From an uncultured Clostridia bacterium (GTDB lineage Bacteria; Bacillota; Clostridia; Lachnospirales; Lachnospiraceae), in NCBI GenBank assembly GCA_947304065.1, contig CAMZAI010000071.1, positions 1 through 12,319 of the forward strand: 12,319 nt of DNA, given 5' to 3'. The notes under the pieces are model-generated. The model did not search any database and had not been told where the DNA came from. It worked only from the letters and a program-made list of their open reading frames with translations. Numbering within the stretch: position 1 is the first letter of the stretch; each line of letters begins with the position of its first letter. Made by a program: the position numbers and the translations under genes. This document shows positions 1-7,582 of the stretch, in pieces.

Positions 1-306
1 TGCGGCGGAAGCTGGATGGTCAAAAAGGATCTGATAAATAACGGTGAAATAGTTGATTTACTTGAATTTCCCGGGGATTTGGGTAGATTGTATACAGCGA
101 AATATGACGGTAAGGATTGTATTTATTTCATATCATCTTCAGTATATACAGGTGCATATTCCGTCAATGCCTGCGGATGGGTGACAGCGGACGGAGGAAA
201 ACTGAAATATACAGCTAACGGAGATGGTTTAGAGACATATATGGTTATGACGGATTCCGATGCGAATGTATATCCGTATTATGAGATATGGAATCCGAGA
301 GAGTAG
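1..306 (+). CDS. Partial ORF: KDPG/KHG aldolase C-terminal signature joined to an unrelated tail
   Basis: The frame is open from the first base, so this is probably the 3' end of a longer gene; an ATG at 16 is available but has only a weak GGAAG-like site in front. The first residues, CGGSWMVKKDLINNGE, closely resemble the conserved C-terminal segment of 2-dehydro-3-deoxyphosphogluconate aldolase (Eda; E. coli has CIGGSWLVP at this place). In that family the segment is followed by a short helix of roughly 20-25 residues and the protein ends. Here, after about residue 17 of the visible part, the sequence changes to some 80 residues rich in Tyr, Gly and Asp (YTAKYDGKDC, YSVNACGWVTADGG, YPYYEIWNPRE) that do not look like an aldolase tail and that I do not recognise. 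They look like a small beta-rich domain of the secreted or lipoprotein kind. The likely explanation is an in-frame junction between the end of an eda-like gene and foreign coding sequence; a natural fusion or a wholly different protein cannot be excluded. Confidence 0.5.
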   Translation, partial: CGGSWMVKKDLINNGEIVDLLEFPGDLGRLYTAKYDGKDCIYFISSSVYTGAYSVNACGWVTADGGKLKYTANGDGLETYMVMTDSDANVYPYYEIWNPRE

Positions 307-368
307 ACTATTGACTAAGATGTAGGATGGTGAAATAAAACAAAGAAAGTGCAAGTTTTGAAAGCCTG

Positions 369-377
369 TGATATAAT
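369..377 (+). promoter_or_regulatory. Extended -10 promoter for the nucleotidyltransferase gene
   Basis: TGATATAAT is a perfect TATAAT (372-377) with an upstream TGn extension (369-371). No good -35 hexamer lies 16-18 bp upstream; the extended -10 would compensate. It lies 24 bp before the ATG at 402, so a start of transcription near 384 would leave a very short leader holding only the AGGAGG site (389-394). Confidence 0.55.
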
Positions 378-401
378 TGAAAACGGAGAGGAGGTTAACG
401 T

Positions 402-755
402 ATGTCGGAACGAGATCATGTTATAGAAGAATTGCGTGCGATCTGCAACGAATTTTCTGATATTCTTGGCATTGTTATTCTCTTTGGATCCTATTCCAGA
501 AATGAGGCAACCGAGCAATCAGATATAGATCTATATATTGAGCCTAAGTCGCAGAGTATGACAACGGCTGTCTTCGGGGCAAATAAGCGTTACAAAGAGT
601 TTAAGTATGCCCTGTATGACAGATTCCCGAATCAATTTGATCTGTTGGCATACGGTGGCAAAAAGGACATCTCTACAATGAAGCGCAGTCCATTGTGGAG
701 ACAGATAGAAAAAGATGGGGTTTTAGTCTATGACCAAAGAGCAGAAGCTGTATAA
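402..755 (+). CDS. Minimal nucleotidyltransferase (MNT-type, DNA polymerase beta superfamily)
   Basis: This 117-residue protein carries the nucleotidyltransferase signature G-S followed by D-x-D: LFGSYSRNEATEQSDIDLYI at about residues 28-47. The two aspartates of SDIDLYI would bind Mg2+, and a third carboxylate is expected in the later strand (QFDLLAY). The length fits stand-alone MNT proteins, which usually pair with a HEPN protein. In characterised MntA/HepT pairs the MNT partner is an antitoxin that transfers AMP from ATP to the HEPN RNase. The start is well supported: AGGAGG at 389-394 with 7-bp spacing, behind an extended -10 promoter. The gene is AT-richer than the signalling operon downstream. 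The next reading frame starts inside it (ATG 730) and is broken, so the protein may be an orphan. The exact substrate cannot be read from the sequence; other small nucleotidyltransferases share this motif. Confidence 0.85.
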   Translation: MSERDHVIEELRAICNEFSDILGIVILFGSYSRNEATEQSDIDLYIEPKSQSMTTAVFGANKRYKEFKYALYDRFPNQFDLLAYGGKKDISTMKRSPLWRQIEKDGVLVYDQRAEAV

Positions 756-937
756 AGCCTTGTGATGACAGCGGAATTAGTATTGATGTTCCCAAGTATA
801 TCCGGGATAAGGCGGATATTATTACGCACTGGGAGGCTGAGTGCCGCTATTATCCTATAACTGTTGTACGTAAAGACAGCATTAAGAAAACCTATGATGT
901 CCTGGTAGATTGGCTTGGACAGGGAAAGACTAAGTAG
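730..937 (+). pseudogene. Broken partner gene of the nucleotidyltransferase (possible HEPN remnant)
   Basis: An ATG at 730 overlaps the end of the nucleotidyltransferase gene, the arrangement usual for MNT/HEPN pairs, and begins MTKEQKLYKAL before a TGA at 763-765. Coding-like sequence resumes in another frame from about 761 and runs to TAG at 935-937: it reads SGISIDVPKYIRDKADIITH, then WEAECRYYP, VVRKDSIKKTYDVLVDWL and GQGKTK. That second piece has no start codon or ribosome binding site of its own and looks like a protein C-terminus. The whole is about 70 residues, shorter than a normal HEPN protein, so a deletion plus frame change near 755-770 is likely. The W-x-x-x-x-R-Y segment followed by a long helix is compatible with a HEPN C-terminus, but the active Rx4-6H motif cannot be confirmed. 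The HEPN identity is inferred mostly from gene order; the broken reading frame is seen directly. Confidence 0.5.
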
Positions 938-989
938 AGGGGTTCCCTCCCGGGGTTCCCAAGATCAGACGGTGTCAGAACCCCTTTCT
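938..989 (+). repeat. Direct repeat GGGGTTCCC x2 with one shared inverted partner GAACCCC
   Basis: GGGGTTCCC occurs at 939-947 and again at 952-960. GAACCCC at 978-984 can pair with either copy (8 bp with 938-945, or 7 bp with 952-958), giving two mutually exclusive hairpins with 32-nt or 19-nt loops. TTTCTT follows at 985-990, so this could act as a weak terminator just after the broken gene. It starts at the base after its stop codon. Confidence 0.4.
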
Positions 990-1041
990 TACCGGATTTT
1001 TTTAAGGAAAAAATTCAAGTCTCTTACTCCGCATGAAGTCG

Positions 1042-1073
1042 AGGACCTGCACGAAAGTGCAGGTCCTTTCTTT
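1042..1073 (+). terminator. Strong intrinsic terminator
   Basis: AGGACCTGCAC (1042-1052) pairs perfectly with GTGCAGGTCCT (1057-1067) around a GAAA tetraloop (1053-1056). The 11-bp stem is followed by a T-rich tract TTTCTTT (1067-1073). It separates the left, disturbed part of the window from the signalling operon, whose -35 box begins only 4 bp later. Confidence 0.92.
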
Positions 1074-1076
1074 AAC

Positions 1077-1105
1077 TTGATTGTTCGTGGAAAAATTGAT
1101 ACAAT
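1077..1105 (+). promoter_or_regulatory. Sigma-A-type promoter of the four-gene signalling operon
   Basis: TTGATT (1077-1082), a 17-bp spacer and TACAAT (1100-1105) form a near-consensus housekeeping promoter directly after the terminator. Transcription would start near 1112, about 40 bp before the proposed GTG start at 1154. No riboswitch-sized leader fits in this space. Confidence 0.72.
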
Positions 1106-1140
1106 AAAGTGATGGAATGCAATCTCTGGTGAAACGCCAT

Positions 1141-1145
1141 GGAGG
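1141..1145 (+). promoter_or_regulatory. Ribosome binding site that favours GTG 1154 over ATG 1139
   Basis: GGAGG at 1141-1145 lies within the first codons of the longer reading frame that begins with ATG at 1139. It is spaced 8 bp from an in-frame GTG at 1154, the ideal distance. The ATG at 1139 has no comparable site in front of it. The other three genes of the operon all have GGAG-type sites, which supports this choice. Confidence 0.7.
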
Positions 1146-1153
1146 AATCGCAA

Positions 1154-3298
1154 GTGAATTCACGTACGAAAAAGATCCTCGGAACCCGGTTAATGCATCT
1201 TGTACCCGTGTGCATCGGGATTGCCGTGAATGTTATTCTGACATATATCATGTACAGATTCGGTATGCCGTATTTTATGGATACCATCGGTACAATCTGC
1301 ATTTCTGCCCTTCTCGGGCCATTTTACGGGATACTTGCCGCGGTTGTCACGGGTTTTGTCTTTGCGGCAGTCAATTCGTCCGCTTTCTATTATTGCTTCG
1401 TTTATGCCATTATAGCCATCATGGCGGCAGGTATCATAAAGAAACATTCTTTTAAAGATATCCGGATATTTGCAAGACTGGCCCTCATGAGTGCGGCGGT
1501 CGCGGGTTTACTGTGCCCTGCGATCAGCTGGATGATCGCCGCCGAGGATCAGTCTGTTGTTATTTCAGAATCGGCAAAAGCGCTTCAGATCAATGTGGGC
1601 GTCCCTTACCGTCTGGCCTTCTTCGGGATCAGTCTTGTCCTGAATATCGTTGACAGGGCTATTGAGTGCGCGATCGCATTCCTGATACTGCGCCTGATCC
1701 CCGACAGGGTGAAAGACTGGCTCAGATACAGCAGATGGCTTCAGAATCCCCAGCAGAAGAGCATTCAGGATGAGGCCTACGATACTTCGTCCGGCGTCAG
1801 ATATTCCGTACGCATCAGGACGACGGTAATGGTTGTGCTCACATCTCTTGTCATCGTTATATCGGTATGCTGGGTAAGCATCAGACTATACTATTCCAGC
1901 GAAAAAAAGGACAGGATAAACGAGGCGCAGGGAGCCGCGGCGCTGGCAGCCGACATTCTGGACCCGGACATGGTGGATACCTATGTGAGGGAGGGAGAAA
2001 ATGCACCCGGCTACGTGGAGGCAGCGGAGCATTTCAAGAATGTCTGGGAGCATTTCCCGAATGTGGCGTATCTTTACGCTGTAACCTTAAAAGACGGAAT
2101 CTGCCGCTGCGCGCTTGACATCGAGGGCGGCGAAGGGGCTCCCGAGCCTTATACGCCCGGATCGATCATAGAGCTTGACGAAGGAATGGATGAGTATCTC
2201 GAGGCTGTAAGGGCAGGAAAGGATGCCGAGCCTTTTGAAACGAACGACGAATGGGGCCGGCTCATTTCGGTATCGTGTCCTCTTAGGAATTTGCGGGGTG
2301 AAGTCAAGGGATACGTCATAGCCGATGTTTCGATAAACGATCTGATGGACTATATCCGCGATTTCATTGTCAAGACCATACTGATCGTTGCCGGCATCAT
2401 TTTCCTTGTAATGTTCTTTGAACTGTGGATAGCCGAGGTCTACACGTCTTATCCGATCACCGATCTGGTCTACTGCATAGAGAAGTTCGCGGCCTCCGGC
2501 GACGAACAGGACGCGCTGGATGAGAACGTCCGCAGGATCAGGGAACTCGATATCCGGACCGATGACGAGATAGAGAAGCTGTATAACGCCATCTGCAATA
2601 TGACGCTGAACCAGGCGGAGCAGATGAGGAATATAAGACGCCTTTCCGAATCGACCGCGACCATGCAGGACGGCCTGATCATTACGATGGCTGACCTGGT
2701 TGAGAGCAGGGACTCGGATACAGGCGAACATGTACAGAAGACGGCCGCGTACGTAAGGGTCATCGTCGAGGGGCTTAAGAAAAAGGGATATTATCCCGAG
2801 AAGATCACGCCCAAGTTCATGTCCGACGTGGTCCGTTCGGCGCCTCTGCACGATGTGGGCAAGATCAACGTGCCCGACGATGTTCTTAACCAGCCGAGAA
2901 AGCTGACGGACGAGGAATTCGAGATAATAAAGACGCACACTACGTCAGGCAAGGCTATCATAGAAAAGGCCATGACGACCGTGCGCGGAGGCAACTATCT
3001 GAAAGAAGCACGCAACATGGCGGCTTACCACCACGAGCGGTGGGACGGAAAGGGATATCCCGAAGGCCTGCACGGCGAGGTCATCCCGCTTTCGGCGCGT
3101 ATCATGGCAGTGGCGGATGTCTTCGACGCCCTGACATCGCCGCGTGTATATAAACCCGCTTATCCGATCGAAAAAGCGCTGGAGATCATCAGCGAAGGCT
3201 CCGGCACCCAGTTTGATCCCAAGTGCGTTGAAGCTTTTATGGATTCGCTTCCCGAAGTCAGGGTCATCCTGAACAAGTACAGCGGGAAAACGGTTTAA
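1154..3298 (+). CDS. Membrane sensor HD-GYP phosphodiesterase (c-di-GMP), intact active site
   Basis: This 714-residue protein (counted from GTG 1154) probably hydrolyses cyclic di-GMP at the membrane. Residues about 10-190 form five or six membrane segments with a pattern (MDTIGTICISALLGPFYG near 42-59) resembling S-components of ECF vitamin transporters, here likely a sensing module. A further helix (about 223-245) leads to an extracytoplasmic region of roughly 155 residues, probably a Cache-like sensor, then a second helix (about 404-428) and a HAMP-like linker. The HD-GYP domain fills about 515-714. Its metal-binding residues are all present: H526 in DTGEHV, H566-D567 in LHDVGK, H595 in KTHTTSG, H626-H627 in HHERWDGKGYP and D655 in VADVFDALTS. 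By family knowledge such proteins convert c-di-GMP to pGpG or GMP. It is first in the operon, 17 bp before the hybrid kinase. The ligand is unknown. The longer ATG 1139 form would add only five residues. Confidence 0.9.
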   Translation: MNSRTKKILGTRLMHLVPVCIGIAVNVILTYIMYRFGMPYFMDTIGTICISALLGPFYGILAAVVTGFVFAAVNSSAFYYCFVYAIIAIMAAGIIKKHSFKDIRIFARLALMSAAVAGLLCPAISWMIAAEDQSVVISESAKALQINVGVPYRLAFFGISLVLNIVDRAIECAIAFLILRLIPDRVKDWLRYSRWLQNPQQKSIQDEAYDTSSGVRYSVRIRTTVMVVLTSLVIVISVCWVSIRLYYSSEKKDRINEAQGAAALAADILDPDMVDTYVREGENAPGYVEAAEHFKNVWEHFPNVAYLYAVTLKDGICRCALDIEGGEGAPEPYTPGSIIELDEGMDEYLEAVRAGKDAEPFETNDEWGRLISVSCPLRNLRGEVKGYVIADVSINDLMDYIRDFIVKTILIVAGIIFLVMFFELWIAEVYTSYPITDLVYCIEKFAASGDEQDALDENVRRIRELDIRTDDEIEKLYNAICNMTLNQAEQMRNIRRLSESTATMQDGLIITMADLVESRDSDTGEHVQKTAAYVRVIVEGLKKKGYYPEKITPKFMSDVVRSAPLHDVGKINVPDDVLNQPRKLTDEEFEIIKTHTTSGKAIIEKAMTTVRGGNYLKEARNMAAYHHERWDGKGYPEGLHGEVIPLSARIMAVADVFDALTSPRVYKPAYPIEKALEIISEGSGTQFDPKCVEAFMDSLPEVRVILNKYSGKTV

Positions 3299-3315
3299 TG
3301 GAGGTTATTCCGTAA

Positions 3316-6300
3316 ATGATGAACAAAAGGGTAGTATCTGCGGCATTGCTGATAATATGCCTTATAACCGTTGCCTTCTCTTCCGTACCCGGGGCAGCAT
3401 CGTCGACGGTGGCCGTTGAGGCCAAGGAGAGAAAGACAGTGTCCTTCCTGACCGGTGGAGGATATGCGGCGTCCGGACAGATCTCGGGCGTAGGCTACAC
3501 CACGACTCTGTACGACGCGACGAACGGACTCCCCACATCCGATGCGATGTTTTTGCTGGGTGATTCGAACGGATACGTCTGGATCGGCGGTTACAGCGGA
3601 GTTATCCGCTACGACGGAAGCACGTTTGAGATGCTCGACTCCTCGATGGGGCTTACCAGCGCCAGAGCATTTTTCGAGGACAGCAAAGAGCGCATCTGGG
3701 TCGGCACCAACGACAACGGAGTAGTTCTGCTCGACGGAGAGAACAGGACGCAGTTTTCATACAAAGACGGCCTGACTTCTTCATCGATCCGTATCTTTTC
3801 CGAGGACCGACAGGGAAATGTATTCATCGGGACCACCGCGGGCGTTGCCTATGTGGATCCGGACGGACTGCTCCGTCCAATTTCGAACGAAAAACTCGAT
3901 ACCGAGAGAGTACTAAAGCTCGATCGGGACATTGCGGGACGCATCTTCGGACAGACCTCGGGCGGACTCCTTTTCGCGATAGACAACTGCAAGATCAGCG
4001 AGTTATATACGAGCGCGGAGCTGGGCTTTGACAAGATCACCACGATCCTCGCGGACCCTTCCTTCCCGGGGAAGATTTACATCGGCACGTCTTCGGGCGA
4101 TGTATATTACGGCAGTTTCGGCGACAGGGCCGGGGATATGAAGAAGATACCGGCGCTGGAGGCGAGCGTTCACTGGCTCAGCTACGACTGCGGCAGGATC
4201 TGGGTTTCCTCGACCAAAGACATTGGATACATAGACGAATACGACGCGTTCCATCTGCTCACGAATACGCCTCTTGAGGGCGGTATCGAGATGACGACCT
4301 CGGATTACCAGGGCAATCTCTGGATCGCGTCCTCGACACAGGGCGTACTGAAGGTCGTTACCAACAATTTCGTCGATCTAACCGAGAATGCCGGCTATGA
4401 AGAGGCGGTGACCAACGCCGTATGCATTCACAATGAGATCATTTACTACGGAACCGACAGCGGACTGAGGGCCGTGGACAAGTACGGAAGGCCCTATCAT
4501 GACGGGTTTACGCAGTTCATCGGGGACGCCCGCGTACGCTGCATTTTTGAAGATCGGGACGGGCAGCTTTGGGTATCAACCTACAACAAAGGTCTGGGCC
4601 TTGTCTGCCGGACCAATACCGGAGCGATCTATAATTATACTGTGGACAGCGGTATGCCGAGCAACGAGATACGCGCCGTTATCCAGAGCAGTTCCGGAGC
4701 GATCCTCGCCGCGACGAACGGGGGCCTTGCCGAGATCCGGTACGGTTCTGTCGTAAGGGTTGTTTCGGGCGGCGACGTTATCAAAAATACCGTTTTCCTG
4801 ACCATTGCCGAGGATGCCGAAACCGGTAAGATATACGCGGGAACGGACGGCGACGGCATTTACGTGATAGACGGCGGCAATATCACCAGGCTCGGAAGAG
4901 ACGAGGGCCTGACCAGCGATGTCATTATGAGGATCAAATGGGACGATTTCAGGCAGGTCTTCTGGATCGTCACCTCGAACTCCATTGAGTACCTGAAGGA
5001 CGGCAAGATCACAGATGTGGCTTCCTTCCCCTACAAGAACAATTACGATCTGTATTTCAACCGCTCGGGAGAGATGTGGATACTTTCCTCTTACGGAGTC
5101 TACCGTGTGGACGCCGACGAGATGATCGAGGACAAGGTAGAGAATTACAGACTGTACACGATAGCCAACGGACTTCCCTATTCCATCACGAGCAATTCCT
5201 ACAGCGCCTACGACAGCGACGGCAGTCTGTACATTGCGGCGAGAAAGGGCGTTATACGGTTAAATATCGACAGCTATTTCGAAGAGACTTCGGGAATAGA
5301 GACTGCGCTCAACAGGCTGTATATCGACGATGAGCTGATACGGCCCGATAAGGACGGAGTCTACAGACTTCCCGCATCGCGCGGACGTGTGAGCATCATG
5401 CCCTCCGTGATGGACTATACGAATACGAATCCCCAGATCCGCGTATATCTCGAGGGAAGCGACGATCCCGGAAAAATCGTATCCAGGGAGAATCTTTCCG
5501 CACTTGAATATACGGACCTTCCTTACGGCAATTACACGCTCCACGTTGCGGTGCTCTCGAGCAACGGAAAGCAGGTTATTTCGGACAGCACTTATAAGAT
5601 ATCCAAAAAGGCGCGTCTGACCGAGATGAAGGTCGTCAGAGTCCTGATGTTCGTGCTGATCCCGCTGGCGGTGGGCTTCCTTGTATGGCGATTCATGAAA
5701 GCCACGGTCGTCAGCAGGCAGTACGAGACGATACGTCAGGCAAAGGACGAGGCGGAGCGCGCAAATACGGCTAAATCCAGATTCCTTGCGAACATGTCCC
5801 ACGAGATACGAACGCCCATCAATACGATCATGGGCATGAACGAGATGGTAATGCGTGAGGATGCGACGGGCGTACCGAAGAGCTATTTCATGTCGATGAT
5901 GAACTATGCGTTCGATATCAGGAACGCGTCGGAATCTCTTCTGGGACTGATCAACGACCTGCTCGACATGTCGAAGATCGAATCGGGAAAGATGCATCTG
6001 GTGGAGCAGGAATACGATATTCAGGATATGCTCCGCTCGGCGGCGTCGATGATACGTGTGCGCAGTACGCAGAAGGAACTTACATTTGATGTGGTAGTGG
6101 ACGAGATCCTGCCGAAGAGACTGTTCGGCGACGACGGCAAGATCAAGCAGATCATCCTGAACTTACTCACCAATGCCGTAAAATATACCAGGATCGGCGG
6201 TTTCTGCCTGAGCGTTTCGATGACGGAGCGCAAAGACGATATCTGCAAGCTCAGATTTTCCGTAAAGGATACGGGTATCGGAGTTAAGCCGGAGGACATA

Positions 6301-7569
6301 GACAAGCTGTTTACCGCTTACGAGCGCCTCGATGAGGAGCAGAACAGCGGTATCCAGGGAACGGGTCTCGGACTGGACATTTCCAGGAGATTCGCGCAGC
6401 TCATGGGCGGCGATCTGACCTGTGAGAGCACCTACGGAGAGGGTTCGGAGTTTATACTTACCCTTGACCAGCGCATTGTCGATGCGGCTCCGATAGGTAT
6501 TTTCACCGAGCACGACGAGAGCACGGCGAAGGGACCTTACATCCCTCAGTTCGTAGCTCCCGACGCCGATATACTTGTGGTCGACGACAATCCGATGAAC
6601 CTGAACATCTTCAGGGGTCTGTTAAAGGCCACCAGGGTATTCGTTACAACCGCCGAGAGCGGCGAGGAATGCCTCGAACTGCTTGAGAATTCGAAGTTCA
6701 ACGTTATTTTCCTCGATCATATGATGCCGGGTATGGACGGCATAGAGACGCTGGCGCATATCCGTGAGAGGGATAAAGACATTCCGGTTTACGCATTGAC
6801 GGCCAATGCTTCCGCCGGTGCGGAGTTCTATAAGTCAAAGGGATTCAACGGCTATCTCTCAAAGCCCATCGATACGCTGACTCTCGAGAAGACCATAATG
6901 CAGCATCTGCCCGAGGAGATGATGGAAAAGCCTTCGGAGGATGCGGCGATAGAGGAATTGACGGAACTTCCGGAGAACATGCTCTGGATCAGGGAGACGG
7001 AAGGCATCTGTGCGGACGACGGAATCACGAATTCCGGCGGCATCATGAATTACATATTCGCCCTGAAGCTGTTCCTCGAGACCATCGACGACAATTCGAG
7101 AGTCCTGACCGATGCGCTGGAAAGCGACAATATCAGGCTCTACACCATAAAGGTACACGCGCTGAAGAGTTCGGCGAGGATCATCGGCGCGAACGCGCTC
7201 TCGCAACAGGCGCTTGACCTGGAGAATGCGGGCAACAGCGGAGATAAGGACTTTATCATCGGCCACGCAGACGAGCTGATGAAGGATTATCTGGCGTTCA
7301 AGGAAAAACTCGCAAGGCTTGAGGAATCGGAAGAAGACGGCGGCGGAGAGGATAAGGAACCGATCTCCGAACAGGAGCTTAAGGATGCTTACGAGGCCCT
7401 CCGTGAAGAGATACCTCAGATGGACTACGACGCGGTTGAGATGATACTCGACCAGCTCGCGGAATATAAACTGCCTCCGGAGGACGACAAGTTCTATAAG
7501 GAGCTCAGACACAAGCTGAAAGTCTTTGACTGGGACAGCTTGGAAGAACTTATAAAACAAAAGGGTTGA
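3316..7569 (+). CDS. Hybrid histidine kinase with 14-blade propeller sensor, Y_Y_Y, REC and Hpt
   Basis: This 1417-residue sensor kinase begins with a signal peptide or anchor (about 1-28). Residues about 45-655 hold 14 repeats of the two-component-propeller type, seen as motifs such as YVWIGGYSG (87-95), RIWVGTNDNG and KIYAGTDGDG; 14 fits two seven-bladed propellers. A Y_Y_Y domain (about 690-765) leads to a membrane helix (773-793), a short coiled coil and the kinase core: phosphorylatable H829 in MSHEIRTP, N-box N953, DTGIG at 985-989 and GTGLGL at 1015-1020. A receiver follows with D1090/D1091, phosphoacceptor D1134, T1162 and K1183. An Hpt domain follows with H1281 in KVHALKSSAR, then a charged linker and a helical tail ending in 1417. 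The sensor layout matches the HTCS sensors of Bacteroidetes, but the AraC DNA-binding domain is missing and replaced by Hpt, so phosphate should pass on to a separate receiver, probably the next gene. GGAGG (3300-3304) precedes ATG 3316; ATG 3319 is an alternative. Confidence 0.92.
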   Translation: MMNKRVVSAALLIICLITVAFSSVPGAASSTVAVEAKERKTVSFLTGGGYAASGQISGVGYTTTLYDATNGLPTSDAMFLLGDSNGYVWIGGYSGVIRYDGSTFEMLDSSMGLTSARAFFEDSKERIWVGTNDNGVVLLDGENRTQFSYKDGLTSSSIRIFSEDRQGNVFIGTTAGVAYVDPDGLLRPISNEKLDTERVLKLDRDIAGRIFGQTSGGLLFAIDNCKISELYTSAELGFDKITTILADPSFPGKIYIGTSSGDVYYGSFGDRAGDMKKIPALEASVHWLSYDCGRIWVSSTKDIGYIDEYDAFHLLTNTPLEGGIEMTTSDYQGNLWIASSTQGVLKVVTNNFVDLTENAGYEEAVTNAVCIHNEIIYYGTDSGLRAVDKYGRPYHDGFTQFIGDARVRCIFEDRDGQLWVSTYNKGLGLVCRTNTGAIYNYTVDSGMPSNEIRAVIQSSSGAILAATNGGLAEIRYGSVVRVVSGGDVIKNTVFLTIAEDAETGKIYAGTDGDGIYVIDGGNITRLGRDEGLTSDVIMRIKWDDFRQVFWIVTSNSIEYLKDGKITDVASFPYKNNYDLYFNRSGEMWILSSYGVYRVDADEMIEDKVENYRLYTIANGLPYSITSNSYSAYDSDGSLYIAARKGVIRLNIDSYFEETSGIETALNRLYIDDELIRPDKDGVYRLPASRGRVSIMPSVMDYTNTNPQIRVYLEGSDDPGKIVSRENLSALEYTDLPYGNYTLHVAVLSSNGKQVISDSTYKISKKARLTEMKVVRVLMFVLIPLAVGFLVWRFMKATVVSRQYETIRQAKDEAERANTAKSRFLANMSHEIRTPINTIMGMNEMVMREDATGVPKSYFMSMMNYAFDIRNASESLLGLINDLLDMSKIESGKMHLVEQEYDIQDMLRSAASMIRVRSTQKELTFDVVVDEILPKRLFGDDGKIKQIILNLLTNAVKYTRIGGFCLSVSMTERKDDICKLRFSVKDTGIGVKPEDIDKLFTAYERLDEEQNSGIQGTGLGLDISRRFAQLMGGDLTCESTYGEGSEFILTLDQRIVDAAPIGIFTEHDESTAKGPYIPQFVAPDADILVVDDNPMNLNIFRGLLKATRVFVTTAESGEECLELLENSKFNVIFLDHMMPGMDGIETLAHIRERDKDIPVYALTANASAGAEFYKSKGFNGYLSKPIDTLTLEKTIMQHLPEEMMEKPSEDAAIEELTELPENMLWIRETEGICADDGITNSGGIMNYIFALKLFLETIDDNSRVLTDALESDNIRLYTIKVHALKSSARIIGANALSQQALDLENAGNSGDKDFIIGHADELMKDYLAFKEKLARLEESEEDGGGEDKEPISEQELKDAYEALREEIPQMDYDAVEMILDQLAEYKLPPEDDKFYKELRHKLKVFDWDSLEELIKQKG

Positions 7570-7582
7570 AAGGAGAATCCCA

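Noticed and set aside
915..1112. 65-codon frame on the plus strand
   Set aside because: It runs through the GGGGTTCCC repeats and the strong terminator hairpin, has no good ribosome binding site and no protein-like pattern.
1106..1153. c-di-GMP riboswitch in the operon leader
   Set aside because: Only about 40 bp separate the promoter from the start codon, too short for GEMM-type aptamers, and no matching motif is visible. The 11473-11618 gap was also inspected and shows none.
2087..2938. Long open frame of 283 codons on the minus strand inside the HD-GYP gene
   Set aside because: It lies opposite a gene with clear domains, has no ribosome binding site and encodes an Arg/His/Ile-rich product typical of antisense shadows in this composition. 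Similar frames at 5260-5997, 6859-7749, 7850-8803 and 9503-10333 were rejected for the same reason.
3316..7569. DNA-binding output domain in the hybrid kinase
   Set aside because: The residues after Hpt (about 1325-1417) are an acidic linker and amphipathic helices; no AraC or other helix-turn-helix pattern is visible.
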